A stretch of DNA of 64,000 nucleotides from Pseudomonadota bacterium (lineage in GTDB: Bacteria; Desulfobacterota; Desulfobulbia; Desulfobulbales; CALZHT01), in contig JAHJJF010000086.1 of the NCBI GenBank assembly GCA_018823135.1, positions 36,563 to 100,562 of the forward strand. The letters are read 5' to 3'. Position 1 is the first letter of the stretch; each line of letters opens with the position of its first letter. The notes below the pieces were generated by a model. It did no database searches. It worked only from the letters and a program-made list of their open reading frames with translations, and had not been told where the DNA came from. Made by a program: the position numbers and the translations under genes. Below, piece by piece: positions 43,857 through 53,334 of this stretch.

Positions 43857-45362
43857 CTATATAAAAAACGGCGCGTGATTCGAGGTGAAATGGGGCGGGT
43901 CTCGCCTTAAAATTGCCGCGATATCCGGATGACGCCTGAACTCCTGATCGAGAAACTTCCGTACTTCTTTACGATTCCAGCCTCGGGGATGGACAAAATC
44001 CCTGTACAGTGCAAGGTCCCCCTCATAAAAATCCCGCAACTCAAGGTCATCCGCATCCGGGCCGCACACCGGCATGTTGAAAATTGCCAGGTTAAAAAAA
44101 TTCACCGCCTCCTTATGCTGCACAATAAACTCCAGGGTATTTCTCGCCTGGGCAATTGATTCCTGCGGCGTGCCGAACAGCAGATAAACGTAGGTGGCAA
44201 TCCCGGCCTCTTTAAGCGCGACCAGGGCCTTTGACACCAGACCAGGATCAATCCCTTTATTCATTGCCTCAAGCACCTGCCCGTCGCCGGACTCAAGGCC
44301 GAGCTTAAGCATTACACATCCTGATTTGCGCAGCCCCCGGCAGAACTCAAGATCTGCGAGCCTCGCGGAAACCCTGGCAAAACCATACCAGTCAACCCTT
44401 GGAGGCTGATCAATAAAAGCCTGTAAAAGCTTAGGACTTATGGCGTTGTCAAGCATATGCAGGAGAATCGGCCCGGTCTGCTTGACCAACGCCTGAATAT
44501 CCGCCATGACCTGATCTGGGGCCAGCGGCAGATAGGGATTATCTTCAGCCTTTTCCGGGCAGAATGAGCATTTACTCCAATAACACCCTGATGAGGCTGC
44601 ATAGGGAAGGATAAATCCAGGCGCCAGATAATCACCTTGAGGTAAATCGCTGTAATCAGGCATACAGGAGATAGACTTTCCTTTCTTTCCAAGAATCGCC
44701 AGCAATTGCTCTTCACCTGGCCCGGCAACGAGATGATCCACGAGGCCTGCAAAATGATTTTCCCAGGCGGGGTTTCTCAACCAGGAAGTGACAAGACCAC
44801 CACCCAGAATGATTGTAATTTCCGGATAATGCTTCCTGACAAAACCGATCATCGCAAAGGTGGTAATCGCCTGACTGAGATAATTCAAGGAAAATCCAAT
44901 AGATGCCGGGTGCTGCGCAAAAATCAGTCCTGAAAGTCGCTGGGAAAAATAGGGATAGAAGATATTCCTGTCATGTGTCTCCGCCGCAGCGAGAAGATCC
45001 TTGCTTTTTTGCGGAGATAAGGCGTTGTCCTGATAATTTTCCAGACTTAAGGACAAACCGAAGGGTTTTCCGTTAATCTCCAATATCCGGTTGACATCTG
45101 CCACCGCCCGCTGATACCGGGAAATATTATTATAAATAGCTTGGGATTGCAGGGCGCTGAGGTTTGCTGAAAGGTTTTTTACGGCGCGGCGGCTCCAGGT
45201 GTCCGTTGAAACCACTGGGTGGTCAAGCAGAAAAAGCTGCGCCTCGATATTGGCATCAAGCAAGGTGCAGGGAAAATCATGAAAGCGCAGAACTCCGGCC
45301 AGCCGCGCTATACCGGCGGGCGGCTCACAGGCTTTGGCAATGGGAGGGAAAACTAGCAACAT
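43857..45362 (-). CDS. Radical SAM protein with N-terminal B12-binding-like region
   Basis: This protein has 501 residues. The N-terminus (MLLVFPPIAKACEPPAGIAR) and the following segment to about 230 resemble the cobalamin-binding region of B12-dependent radical SAM enzymes, ending with ITIILGGGLVTSW. The Fe-S motif CYWSKCSFC is near residue 260. The C-terminal part has GLESGDGQVLEAMNKG. The reaction is unknown. It is unlike the smaller radical SAM at 47900. Confidence 0.82.
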   Translation of the reverse strand: MLLVFPPIAKACEPPAGIARLAGVLRFHDFPCTLLDANIEAQLFLLDHPVVSTDTWSRRAVKNLSANLSALQSQAIYNNISRYQRAVADVNRILEINGKPFGLSLSLENYQDNALSPQKSKDLLAAAETHDRNIFYPYFSQRLSGLIFAQHPASIGFSLNYLSQAITTFAMIGFVRKHYPEITIILGGGLVTSWLRNPAWENHFAGLVDHLVAGPGEEQLLAILGKKGKSISCMPDYSDLPQGDYLAPGFILPYAASSGCYWSKCSFCPEKAEDNPYLPLAPDQVMADIQALVKQTGPILLHMLDNAISPKLLQAFIDQPPRVDWYGFARVSARLADLEFCRGLRKSGCVMLKLGLESGDGQVLEAMNKGIDPGLVSKALVALKEAGIATYVYLLFGTPQESIAQARNTLEFIVQHKEAVNFFNLAIFNMPVCGPDADDLELRDFYEGDLALYRDFVHPRGWNRKEVRKFLDQEFRRHPDIAAILRRDPPHFTSNHAPFFI

Positions 45363-45417
45363 GATTTAATTGTTAAAACAGGCCGTTTCTAAATGAAAAC
45401 ATGTGTCTGTAAATAAA

Positions 45418-47004
45418 TTATGAATACTCTCGCGTCTTATGAAAAACAATATCCGGATACAGCTCCATAGTCCGACCCAGGCGCCATTCACTGTCAGCCA
45501 GATACGCCAGATGGCCTTCGGCATCCATGGCAAGATTGTTCTGATTCTTGTGTTTGAATTCTTCAAGCTTCTTGCGATTATCACAACTGATCCAGCGGGC
45601 AGTGGCAAAATTCACACCCTCGTAGATCGCGTCAACCCCGTATTCAGCCTTGAGCCTTGACATTGTCACCTCGAACTGCAGAACCCCCACCGCCCCGAGA
45701 ATATAATCACTGCCCATAACCGGCTTGAACATCTGCACCGCGCCTTCCTCGGCCAGCTGGATGAGGCCCTTGTTAAGCTGCTTTGCCTTCAGAGGATTTT
45801 TCAACAATACCCTTCTGAAATGTTCGGGGGCAAAATTCGGTATGCCGGTGAATTTGAGCTCCTCCTTTTCCGTAAAGGTATCGCCGATCTTAATGGTCCC
45901 ATGGTTATGGATACCGATAATGTCACCGGGGTATGCTTCTTCCACATTGCTCCGGTCCTGAGCCATGAAAATGGTTGCATTGGCAAGAGCCACTTCTTTG
46001 CCAAGCCGATGATGCCGGACTTTCATGCCGCGGGTAAATTTTCCTGAACAGATACGGAAAAAGGCGATTCTGTCTCTATGGGCAGGATTCATATTGGCCT
46101 GGATTTTAAACGCAAAGCCTGAAAAATGCGGCTCTTCAGGAGACACCGCCCTGACCGTGGTTGCACGTGGCCCGGGTGCCGGGGCAAGCTCAACAAAAGA
46201 ATCAAGTAACTCTTTAACCCCGAAATTATTTATCGCACTTCCAAAAAACACCGGAGTCTGGCTTGCTTTGAGATATTCATCATGCTCAAAGGGGTTGGCC
46301 GCGCCTTCAAGAAGATCCAGATCCTCACGAAGCTTGTCGGCTTTGGTCCCCAGAATCTCGTCAAGCTTCGGATCATTGATGTCCCTGACAACCAAGACAT
46401 CTTCAGGTCGTGTGGTCTTGCCAGGTTTAAAAAGGTGGATTTCTTTTTTGAAAATATTATACACACCCTTAAACTCTTTCCCCATGCCGATGGGCCACGA
46501 AAGGGGCGTACATTCGATCTGCAGTTTATCCTCAATATCTGAAAGGATCTCCAGGGGATCCATCCCCTCACGGTCGAGCTTGTTTATAAAGGTGATTACC
46601 GGCGTGTTTCGCATCCGGCATACTTCCATGAGTTTTTTGGTCTGGGTTTCTACGCCCTTGGCGTTGTCGATCACCATCAGGGCACTGTCCACAGCAGTGA
46701 GTACCCGATAGGTGTCTTCTGAGAAATCCTGATGCCCCGGGGTGTCCAGGAGATTTATTTCATAATTACGGTAATTGAATTTCATCACCGAGGAGGTGAC
46801 TGAAATCCCACGTTCCTGTTCAATGGCCATCCAGTCACTGACTGCGTGATTTGCGGTTTTACGTGATTTCACCGCGCCGGCCATCTGGATTGCACCCCCA
46901 AAAAGCAGGAGCTTTTCAGTAAGTGTTGTTTTGCCGGCATCGGGATGACTGATAATCCCGAAGGTCCGGCGACGCTTGATTTCCTTTATAAGTGCACTGC
47001 TCAC
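45418..47004 (-). CDS. prfC: Peptide chain release factor 3
   Basis: 528 residues, the usual RF3 length. The GTPase has [18 protein letters not shown], the switch [16 protein letters not shown] and the NKLD motif in INKLDREG. Domains II and III follow. The start is GTG with AGGGAAA upstream. RF3 recycles RF1/RF2 after termination. It stands alone, bounded upstream by a strong terminator at 47044-47072. Confidence 0.95.
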   Translation of the reverse strand: MSSALIKEIKRRRTFGIISHPDAGKTTLTEKLLLFGGAIQMAGAVKSRKTANHAVSDWMAIEQERGISVTSSVMKFNYRNYEINLLDTPGHQDFSEDTYRVLTAVDSALMVIDNAKGVETQTKKLMEVCRMRNTPVITFINKLDREGMDPLEILSDIEDKLQIECTPLSWPIGMGKEFKGVYNIFKKEIHLFKPGKTTRPEDVLVVRDINDPKLDEILGTKADKLREDLDLLEGAANPFEHDEYLKASQTPVFFGSAINNFGVKELLDSFVELAPAPGPRATTVRAVSPEEPHFSGFAFKIQANMNPAHRDRIAFFRICSGKFTRGMKVRHHRLGKEVALANATIFMAQDRSNVEEAYPGDIIGIHNHGTIKIGDTFTEKEELKFTGIPNFAPEHFRRVLLKNPLKAKQLNKGLIQLAEEGAVQMFKPVMGSDYILGAVGVLQFEVTMSRLKAEYGVDAIYEGVNFATARWISCDNRKKLEEFKHKNQNNLAMDAEGHLAYLADSEWRLGRTMELYPDIVFHKTREYS

Positions 47005-47043
47005 TTTGTTTCCCTGTATCCTGTTAATTTCATATCATCGCGT

Positions 47044-47072
47044 AAAAAAAAACGGGCCGGATTTCCGGCCCG
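47044..47072 (-). terminator. Rho-independent terminator
   Basis: Perfect 8-base arms cgggccgg (47053-47060) and ccggcccg (47065-47072) with an ATTT loop are followed on the minus strand by nine Ts. It separates the region upstream from prfC, whose promoter must lie downstream or overlap it. Confidence 0.85.
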
Positions 47073-47204
47073 CAAGAATTTAATATCATACACCATTTAT
47101 TATGAAAAGTCCACTTGTCTGAAGCGTGCTGAGAGTCCTTATCTTTCGTTTTTTCAGAGGAGGCAATCATACGGAACTGCGCACTCAATAACCCAACCGA
47201 ACCA

Positions 47205-47235
47205 GCAAAAAAAACCCCGCTTTGCACGGGGTTTT
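47205..47235 (-). terminator. Terminator of the cold-shock gene
   Basis: Perfect 9-base arms aaaaccccg (47211-47219) and cggggtttt (47227-47235) with a short loop are followed on the minus strand by a T-run. It lies directly after the csp stop. Confidence 0.85.
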
Positions 47236-47257
47236 CAAATCCGATCAAATTATGATC

Positions 47258-47458
47258 TTACAGTGGCACAACATTGTCTGCTGCCGGCCCCTTAGGACCG
47301 TCGACAATTTCGAACTGCACCCTTGCTCCCTCTTCAAGGCTTTTATACCCTTCCGATTTGATCGCAGAATAATGAACAAAAACATCATTGCCCCCATCCT
47401 GCTCAATGAATCCAAACCCCTTTGACGCATTAAACCATTTCACAGTGCCTTCTTTCAC
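47258..47458 (-). CDS. Cold-shock domain protein
   Basis: A 66-residue CspA-type protein starting at the GTG at 47458, with AAGGAG nine bases upstream; the longer frame to 47500 is not needed. It carries the RNA-binding motifs KGFGFI and VFVHYSAI and the ending [11 protein letters not shown] single OB fold that melts RNA structure. The upstream leader has an 18-bp palindrome at 47482-47499 and a hairpin at 47571-47609, suggesting leader-mediated control. Confidence 0.9.
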   Translation of the reverse strand: MKEGTVKWFNASKGFGFIEQDGGNDVFVHYSAIKSEGYKSLEEGARVQFEIVDGPKGPAADNVVPL

Positions 47459-47481
47459 AACAACATACTCCTTAATAATGT

Positions 47482-47499
47482 TGGGCCATGCATGGCCCA
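47482..47499. promoter_or_regulatory. 18-bp perfect palindrome upstream of csp
   Basis: tgggccatg followed by catggccca forms an uninterrupted 18-bp palindrome, 24 bases before the csp start codon. It could be an operator, or fold into a hairpin in the mRNA leader near the ribosome site. Confidence 0.6.
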
Positions 47500-47570
47500 C
47501 TTAATAAAAGTGCCCAGCTATCAAAGGATAAAAAGGGCCTGCAGCCAGCTTTCACAAAGAGCTTTATACA

Positions 47571-47609
47571 AAAAAAACCGCACTTTCATTGTATCTGAAT
47601 TGTGCGGTT
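47571..47609 (-). terminator. Terminator-like hairpin in the csp upstream region
   Basis: Arms aaccgcac (47576-47583) and its complement (47602-47609) with an 18-base loop are followed on the minus strand by a T-run. No annotated minus gene lies upstream, so it may end a small RNA or attenuate csp. The remaining 290 bases to 47899 contain no gene I can support. Confidence 0.6.
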
Positions 47610-47899
47610 ACATACTCTGTAATCTCTTTGCTACATAGATGCCTGCACAAATAATATCAAAAAGATAGCACACCGTATGAGCAGAAGTAAAGATTTTTCA
47701 GTAAGACCAATTTGAGAAAATTGCAAAAAATACTACCAATAGGTTACAGATAAAAGATGAATCAGTATCGCGGTTTTTCGCGCGACCGACAATTTAGAAA
47801 TGCTGCTATTGTATTGATTGTGTCTTTCCATTGATTATTTCATAAATAAACCGATGGTAATGTTTCCAAACCAACTTAAAGGCATATTAAACTTCCCCT

Positions 47900-48826
47900 A
47901 TGATTGACCACCAGAATCTCCCGGAAATCCCCCTGATTCGTCCGCCCAGTGAGTGGAGAAGCATGCTTGTACGGATCACCCGCGGCTGCAAATGGAATCG
48001 CTGCTGTTTCTGCGGCATCTATCCGCATCTCGGTGAACCTGTTTTCTCCATACGAACAGTGCAGGAAATAAAAAATGATATCGATCTTCTTCTTCACCTG
48101 CGCCCCAGGGCGGATACCGTTTTTTTGGGGGATGCCGATCCTTTGCAGGCAGGCATTGAAACAATCGTGACAATATTAGATTATCTGAAAAAAAGCTCAC
48201 CGCTAAAAAGAATTACCACCTACGCCAGGGCATCAACGCTAAAAAAGTTTGGCAGGGAAAATATCCTGACGCTTGCTGAAAACGGCCTGAGTCGTGTCCA
48301 TATCGGTCTGGAGTCAGGTGACCCTGAAACCCTCCGATATCATCGTAAAGGCCAGTCTGCAAAAATGATAACCGATATCGCACCCTGGCTCAAAGAGGCG
48401 GGAATCGAGACATCATTTTATGTTTTATTGGGACTGGGCGGTAAAACCAACTGGCAGCGACATATTATTGAAACAGCAAAAATCATCAATCAAACCCAAC
48501 CGGAATTTATCCGCTTAAGAAGGTTGTGGATTTATGGTGAAAACACCCCTTTTGGCGGACCGGAAAGCCCGCTCATAAAAAAAATTCGAGCAGGACACTT
48601 TATCCCTCAAACACCGGAAGGTACAGTTTTAGAACTGAAACTGCTTCTTGAACAACTCAATAGTCCCGCAACTTTTTTAGCGTGCGACCATGAGAATAAT
48701 TACGTGCATGTTTCAGGAAGTCTTGCTGACGATCAAAAGGAAATGCTTGATGAAGTGAATGCCTTTCTTGCCCGTCCCGAAGCAGAAAGGAATGCGCATT
48801 ATGAAAAAGTAGGATCAAAGATATAA
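47900..48826 (+). CDS. Radical SAM protein
   Basis: A 308-residue radical SAM enzyme with the cluster motif CKWNRCCFC near residue 30 and a TIM-barrel core including TVFLGDADPLQ and VHIGLESGDPETLRYHRKGQ. The short C-terminal domain is Lys/Glu rich. The length and core resemble small HemN/Elp3-like proteins, but no HemN-specific motif was seen. Substrate unknown. Confidence 0.8.
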   Translation: MIDHQNLPEIPLIRPPSEWRSMLVRITRGCKWNRCCFCGIYPHLGEPVFSIRTVQEIKNDIDLLLHLRPRADTVFLGDADPLQAGIETIVTILDYLKKSSPLKRITTYARASTLKKFGRENILTLAENGLSRVHIGLESGDPETLRYHRKGQSAKMITDIAPWLKEAGIETSFYVLLGLGGKTNWQRHIIETAKIINQTQPEFIRLRRLWIYGENTPFGGPESPLIKKIRAGHFIPQTPEGTVLELKLLLEQLNSPATFLACDHENNYVHVSGSLADDQKEMLDEVNAFLARPEAERNAHYEKVGSKI

Positions 48827-48924
48827 AGCGGATTACGACAGTGTAACTGTTCACGGACAAGCCCTACGGCAAAAAATACAACTGCACAAAACATGTTTGT
48901 TGGGATTCGATCACTAAAGTGTGC

Positions 48925-49782
48925 TTACTTTTCATCCACACTGAACCGGCCAAGAACTTCAACGAGTTCCGCATGGATTAAACTGTTGGTGGCCAACAGT
49001 TCCTGGACAAACGGTGAGTAACCTTTCCCTTTGAAATCAGTAAGCTTGCCCCCTGCCTCTTCAAGAATAATCTGCCCTGCTGCCGTATCCCAGGGTTTGA
49101 GTTGTATTTCCCAGAACCCGTCAAGCCTGCCGCAGGCGACATAGGCAAGGTCCAGGGCTGCAGCCCCGGCGCGGCGAACGCCCTGGCATTTTGTCAACAC
49201 TGCCTTAAGGGCCGCCATAACCGCTTCGGCATCTTCCTGGATTGTATACGGAAAACCTGTTGCCATGAGCGAGATGCCAAGTGCATCCGCCTCCGAAACT
49301 TTGATCGGATCATTATTGAGCCATGCGCCACAGCCGGCCGCTGCAGAGAAAAGCTCATCCTGCATCGGGCAGTAGATCACCCCGGCCATGGGTTTCCCTT
49401 TTTCCATATAACCGATGGAAACCCCGAACCAGGGAAATCCGTGGGCAAAATTGGTTGTACCGTCAAGGGGATCAATGACCCATGTCGGGCCCTGAGGAAT
49501 CGCAAAGCTTCCCAAACCTGATGATTCCTCGGCAAGAAAATCAGCCTGGATGGATGATGCTTTTAAAATATCGAGAATAACCACTTCCGCAGCGGTATCC
49601 GCTTCAGTAACCAGATCGATATTGCCTTTACGCCTGATATCATGGGGTTTGCCGTAGAGGTCCCGAACGACTTTCCCTGCTTCAAGGGCCGCCCTGCCGG
49701 CAAGTTGAAGAATAGGAGAGAGTCTCTTATCATCTGGCTTTCCAAAACTTTTATTTCTCAGGTCCATGGTATCACATAACAT
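48925..49782 (-). CDS. Inositol monophosphatase-family protein
   Basis: About 285 residues from ATG 49782, with ATG 49767 as an alternative. The frame extends to 49908, but the additional residues cross the terminator of the adjacent gene, so they are not part of the protein. Motifs are DLVTEADTAAE, WVIDPLDGTTNFAHGFPWF and later KPWDTAAGQIILEEAGG, the three metal-binding boxes of the family. The enzyme hydrolyses inositol or sugar phosphates. Confidence 0.9.
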   Translation of the reverse strand: MLCDTMDLRNKSFGKPDDKRLSPILQLAGRAALEAGKVVRDLYGKPHDIRRKGNIDLVTEADTAAEVVILDILKASSIQADFLAEESSGLGSFAIPQGPTWVIDPLDGTTNFAHGFPWFGVSIGYMEKGKPMAGVIYCPMQDELFSAAAGCGAWLNNDPIKVSEADALGISLMATGFPYTIQEDAEAVMAALKAVLTKCQGVRRAGAAALDLAYVACGRLDGFWEIQLKPWDTAAGQIILEEAGGKLTDFKGKGYSPFVQELLATNSLIHAELVEVLGRFSVDEK

Positions 49783-49805
49783 CACATTTATGATCTGCAC
49801 ACAAT

Positions 49806-49840
49806 AAAAAAAGGGCACGCTTCTTTTTGAAGCATGCCCT
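49806..49840 (-). terminator. Terminator of the 62-residue gene
   Basis: Arms agggcacgcttc (49812-49823) and gaagcatgccct (49829-49840), with one mismatch, are followed on the minus strand by a T-run (49812-49806). It ends the small gene at 49868. Confidence 0.8.
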
Positions 49841-49867
49841 ATGGTTGATTCGTTATTGTTGTATTTA

Positions 49868-50056
49868 TCAGGCGTAACCACGGGGATAGAAATGAATGAT
49901 CCCATCAATTTCAGATGTATCGCAAATCTTACCCAAGCCGAATTTCATATCATCCACAACGCCATCAACCTTCATGACCAATGCTTCACCATCGGGCAGA
50001 TGATAAATAACCGTACGCACTTTTTTCATATTTACTGGTTTGGAGAACAATTGCAT
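49868..50056 (-). CDS. Small protein of unknown function
   Basis: A 62-residue protein with a strong GGAGGTG six bases before its ATG and a good terminator behind it, so it is its own unit. It begins MQLFSKPVNMKKVRTVIYH and ends in DGIIHFYPRGYA. It is balanced in charge, without a signal peptide or span, and matches no family I know. Mono-cistronic small genes with such strong signals are usually well expressed. Confidence 0.75.
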   Translation of the reverse strand: MQLFSKPVNMKKVRTVIYHLPDGEALVMKVDGVVDDMKFGLGKICDTSEIDGIIHFYPRGYA

Positions 50057-50154
50057 TCCGTCACCTCCTGTATTAACTAACCTATCGGAACTTCCCCTGT
50101 GCTACTTGAGAAAAGTAATCATTAAATTTTTGTTGGCAAGATATGAAAGGAGTA

Positions 50155-52299
50155 TCAATACGATTTCCTTGCCAGTACCTCCCTGGGCTTTGATCCGTCA
50201 GGAGGGCCGACGATTCCTTCTTTTTCCATGGTTTCAACCATGCGTGCGGCCCGGTTATAACCAACTCTCATCCGGCGCTGCAACATGGAAATTGATGCCT
50301 GCCCTGTTTCACAGACAAGGGCGACTGCTTCATCATATTTTTCATCATAATCGTCTTCTGAAAAATCAGCACTGTCAATTTCTTCCGAGATGGCCAAAAC
50401 CGAATCATCATATTGGGCAACGCCCTGCTCCTTGAGGAAGGTGACAATCCGCTCAATCTCTTTCTCGGTAATATAAGCGCCATGAATACGCTGAAGTTTT
50501 GCTGAACCAGGAGGTAGCAGGAGCATGTCTCCGGCGCCTAAAAGATGCTCGGCGCCACTAGAATCAAGAATCGTCCTGGAGTCGATCTTTGAGGATACCT
50601 TATAGGAAATTCTTGTTGGGAAATTAGCCTTGATCAAGCCGGTCAGAACATCAACCGAAGGTCTCTGGGTTGCAAGAATCAAATGCATGCCAGCGGCTCT
50701 GGCCATTTGCGCAAGACGGGCAACAGCGTCTTCGACTTCCCGGGAAGAAACCATCATGAGATCAGCCAGTTCATCAATAATGATAACAATGAGAGGTAAT
50801 TTCTCTTCCGACACTTCATTATATGCCGCCAGACTTTTAACCCGCTTTTCTTCCATCAATTTATAGCGCCGCTCCATTTCCCGGACCGCCCATTGTAAGG
50901 CGCGGCTGGCAAGCTTGGGATCTACCACCACCGGATGAAGCAGATGAGGAATATCTTCATAGGAAGACAACTCTATGCGCTTGGGATCAACCATCAACAA
51001 TCTGACCTCTTCCGGAGACGCCTTGAAAAGAATACTGCAGATTATCGAATTGATCCCGACACTTTTCCCAGCACCGGTGGCTCCGGCAATGAGAAGATGG
51101 GGCATCTTTGCAAGATTGGCCATGACCGGATTTCCCACGACATCCATGCCCAGGCCGATAGTCAATTTTGATGTGGCTTTCTGGAAATTCTCACTGCCCA
51201 AAATATCGCGGATCTGAACCACCCGGCGCACCGGGTTGGGAATCTCTATGCCAAGAGCTGCTTTCCCCGGGATGGACCCGACAATTCGAACACTCTCGGC
51301 TTTAAGGCCCAAAGCCAGATCATCTGCAAGGGCGACAACACGATTAATCTTTACCCCCGGAGCCGGGGAGTATTCATATGTGGTAATCACCGGCCCTGGT
51401 GAAATGCCCGAGACAGAACCCTCCACTCCGAAATCTTTCAGTTTTTCCTCAAGCTTTTTACTCACCGCATAATAATATTCCTTGTCCAGCTGGAAATCCT
51501 GTTCCTCAATTTTATCCAGAAGACCGATACCCGGTAGCCGGTATTCACCTGATGTCACAGGCAACGGATGAAAATCATCATCCTCATCATCGGTAAGCAG
51601 TTTCACCGGCTCGTGCACCCTGGGAACCAGTTGTCTCTTTCCCTCCGCCACTGGCCGCCCGTCAACCGGGGACACTGCGGATACAGGCTGAGAGGCATTG
51701 AGTGCTTCACGTTGATTAATTCTCTGGCGAATTCTGTCTCGAAGCCGTTCTGCGATCTGGGATATTTTCAAGCTGCATAGATACGGAGAAAACCGAATGG
51801 CAACCATCATGGAAATAAGAAAAACCGCAATGAAAAATAATAACGACCCGGGACCACCCAAGGCTTTGCCGGAATAAACCGCTAACAAATCGCCGAGATT
51901 ACCTCCAACTTGATATTGCCTGCCGAACAGGGATATGGAATCATTTTCGATGCTGGCCCAAAGCCCGGCACTGGTAATGACAATGCCGCTGCATCCGGCA
52001 ATTATATAAGGCAGTCGTTTCAGTGAAGAATGGGGAGAAAAAAGCTGAATTGCGTAAATGAAAAGAAGGAAGGGGAACCAGAAGGAACTCAACCCCAGAA
52101 AACTTATCAGAAGGCTGGCAGTAAATTCACCAACAATTCCACACCAGTTGCCGGAATTAGCGTCCGGAGTCAATGTGAATTTTCCGGTAGAAAGGCTGAG
52201 CAGGCTCAGGAGGAGAAATAAAGCTATAAAAATACCGAAGACCGCCACAATCTCCTGGCCGAATGCCGGCGTCTCCTTATTTTTTTTTTCTTGCGCCAT
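50155..52299 (-). CDS. ftsK: DNA translocase FtsK/SpoIIIE
   Basis: 714 residues. Four N-terminal membrane spans fall within about 15-170, followed by an acidic linker (LLTDDEDDDF near 235) and the motor domain with Walker A LIAGATGAGKSVGI (about 403-416), VDPKRIELSSYEDIPHL and LILATQRPSVDVLTG. The C-terminal gamma winged helix (about 650-714) reads FOR KOPS-type sequences. It pumps the chromosome at division and cooperates with XerCD/dif. It follows nusB by 86 bases on the same strand. Confidence 0.95.
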   Translation of the reverse strand: MAQEKKNKETPAFGQEIVAVFGIFIALFLLLSLLSLSTGKFTLTPDANSGNWCGIVGEFTASLLISFLGLSSFWFPFLLFIYAIQLFSPHSSLKRLPYIIAGCSGIVITSAGLWASIENDSISLFGRQYQVGGNLGDLLAVYSGKALGGPGSLLFFIAVFLISMMVAIRFSPYLCSLKISQIAERLRDRIRQRINQREALNASQPVSAVSPVDGRPVAEGKRQLVPRVHEPVKLLTDDEDDDFHPLPVTSGEYRLPGIGLLDKIEEQDFQLDKEYYYAVSKKLEEKLKDFGVEGSVSGISPGPVITTYEYSPAPGVKINRVVALADDLALGLKAESVRIVGSIPGKAALGIEIPNPVRRVVQIRDILGSENFQKATSKLTIGLGMDVVGNPVMANLAKMPHLLIAGATGAGKSVGINSIICSILFKASPEEVRLLMVDPKRIELSSYEDIPHLLHPVVVDPKLASRALQWAVREMERRYKLMEEKRVKSLAAYNEVSEEKLPLIVIIIDELADLMMVSSREVEDAVARLAQMARAAGMHLILATQRPSVDVLTGLIKANFPTRISYKVSSKIDSRTILDSSGAEHLLGAGDMLLLPPGSAKLQRIHGAYITEKEIERIVTFLKEQGVAQYDDSVLAISEEIDSADFSEDDYDEKYDEAVALVCETGQASISMLQRRMRVGYNRAARMVETMEKEGIVGPPDGSKPREVLARKSY

Positions 52300-52385
52300 G
52301 CGGTAATTGTAATCCTTTATCGAAAAAAAACACCAATAATTTCATCCCATTAACAGGAAAAGAGGCGTGCGATCAAGGATTCGGG

Positions 52386-52802
52386 CTAATCCTTTGTCTT
52401 TTTAAGCGACAAATGAATTGCGTCCAGTATGCCGTTGATAAAAGGGACTGCTTCGTCGGTGCTGTAACGTCTGGCAATTTCCAAGGCTTCATTGATCGCC
52501 ACGGACTCAGGAACCTGTTCCAGGTGAATCATCTCAAAAACGGCAATGCGCAGAATACATTTGTCAATCATTGACATGCGCTCAATCCGCCAGTTCACAG
52601 CATGTTTCTTTATCAGGCCATTGACATCCTCAAGGTGCTGAGTGACGCCGTAAACAAGCTGCCGCCCGTATGGAATGGCCTTTTTGTTGAATTCAAAATT
52701 ATCGCAGAACTGCTCAAAAACGTCAGTCGCAACAACGTCAGTGAGTTCACTCTGATAAAGGACCTGCAGGGCCATTTCTCTGGCCCTTCGTCTCAGTCCC
52801 AT
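52386..52802 (-). CDS. nusB: Transcription antitermination factor NusB
   Basis: A NusB of about 138 residues from ATG 52802; a TTG at 52826 would add eight. The N-terminal RRRAREMALQVLYQSEL and the closing SVAINEALEIARRYSTDEAVPFINGILDAI are typical. NusB works with NusE on boxA RNA in rRNA antitermination. It is the last gene of the riboflavin operon, as in many relatives. Confidence 0.94.
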   Translation of the reverse strand: MGLRRRAREMALQVLYQSELTDVVATDVFEQFCDNFEFNKKAIPYGRQLVYGVTQHLEDVNGLIKKHAVNWRIERMSMIDKCILRIAVFEMIHLEQVPESVAINEALEIARRYSTDEAVPFINGILDAIHLSLKKTKD

Positions 52803-52840
52803 TCCTTTCTGTTGTCCGGATTGCAAAGTGATGGCTTCTC

Positions 52841-53305
52841 TTAAAGCTGCTCAAGCAGGTTAACCATTTCAATGGCTGCAGAGGCGCAATCAGAACCCTT
52901 ATTGCCTGCTTTAGACCCTGCCCTCTCAATAGCCTGCTCGATGGTATCGGTTGTCAGGACACCGAAAATAACCGGCACTTCAGTTTCCATGCCGACCTGG
53001 GCAATCCCTTTTGCCGCCTCATTGGCAACAAAGTCAAAATGCGGTGTTGCGCCGCGGATAACTGCGCCGAGACAAATAACCGCATCATACTTGCCGGATT
53101 TTGCCATTTTCTGGGCAATAAGGGGAATTTCGTAGGCCCCGGGCACTCGAACGATTGCAATTGCATCATCAGAAGCACCGAACCTGATAAGCGTGTCAAG
53201 GGCACCCTCAAGGAGTCTTTCGGAAATAAATGAGTTGAAGCGGGAAAGCACTATTCCGAATTTCTTACCGTCCGCCCGCAGTTTTCCTTCAATATTTTTA
53301 GCCAT
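52841..53305 (-). CDS. ribH: 6,7-dimethyl-8-ribityllumazine synthase
   Basis: 154 residues with [36 protein letters not shown] and [20 protein letters not shown], the conserved substrate-binding stretches of lumazine synthase. GGGAGG precedes the ATG. It condenses the ribitylamino-uracil with the four-carbon phosphate from RibBA. Typically forms icosahedral shells. Confidence 0.96.
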   Translation of the reverse strand: MAKNIEGKLRADGKKFGIVLSRFNSFISERLLEGALDTLIRFGASDDAIAIVRVPGAYEIPLIAQKMAKSGKYDAVICLGAVIRGATPHFDFVANEAAKGIAQVGMETEVPVIFGVLTTDTIEQAIERAGSKAGNKGSDCASAAIEMVNLLEQL

Positions 53306-53334
53306 GTTTTCCTCCCGAGATTAAAAACTCTATG

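Noticed and set aside
46025..46711. 228-residue plus-strand frame opposite prfC
   Set aside because: Shadow of the conserved RF3 gene; Ser/Arg-rich as expected for antisense.
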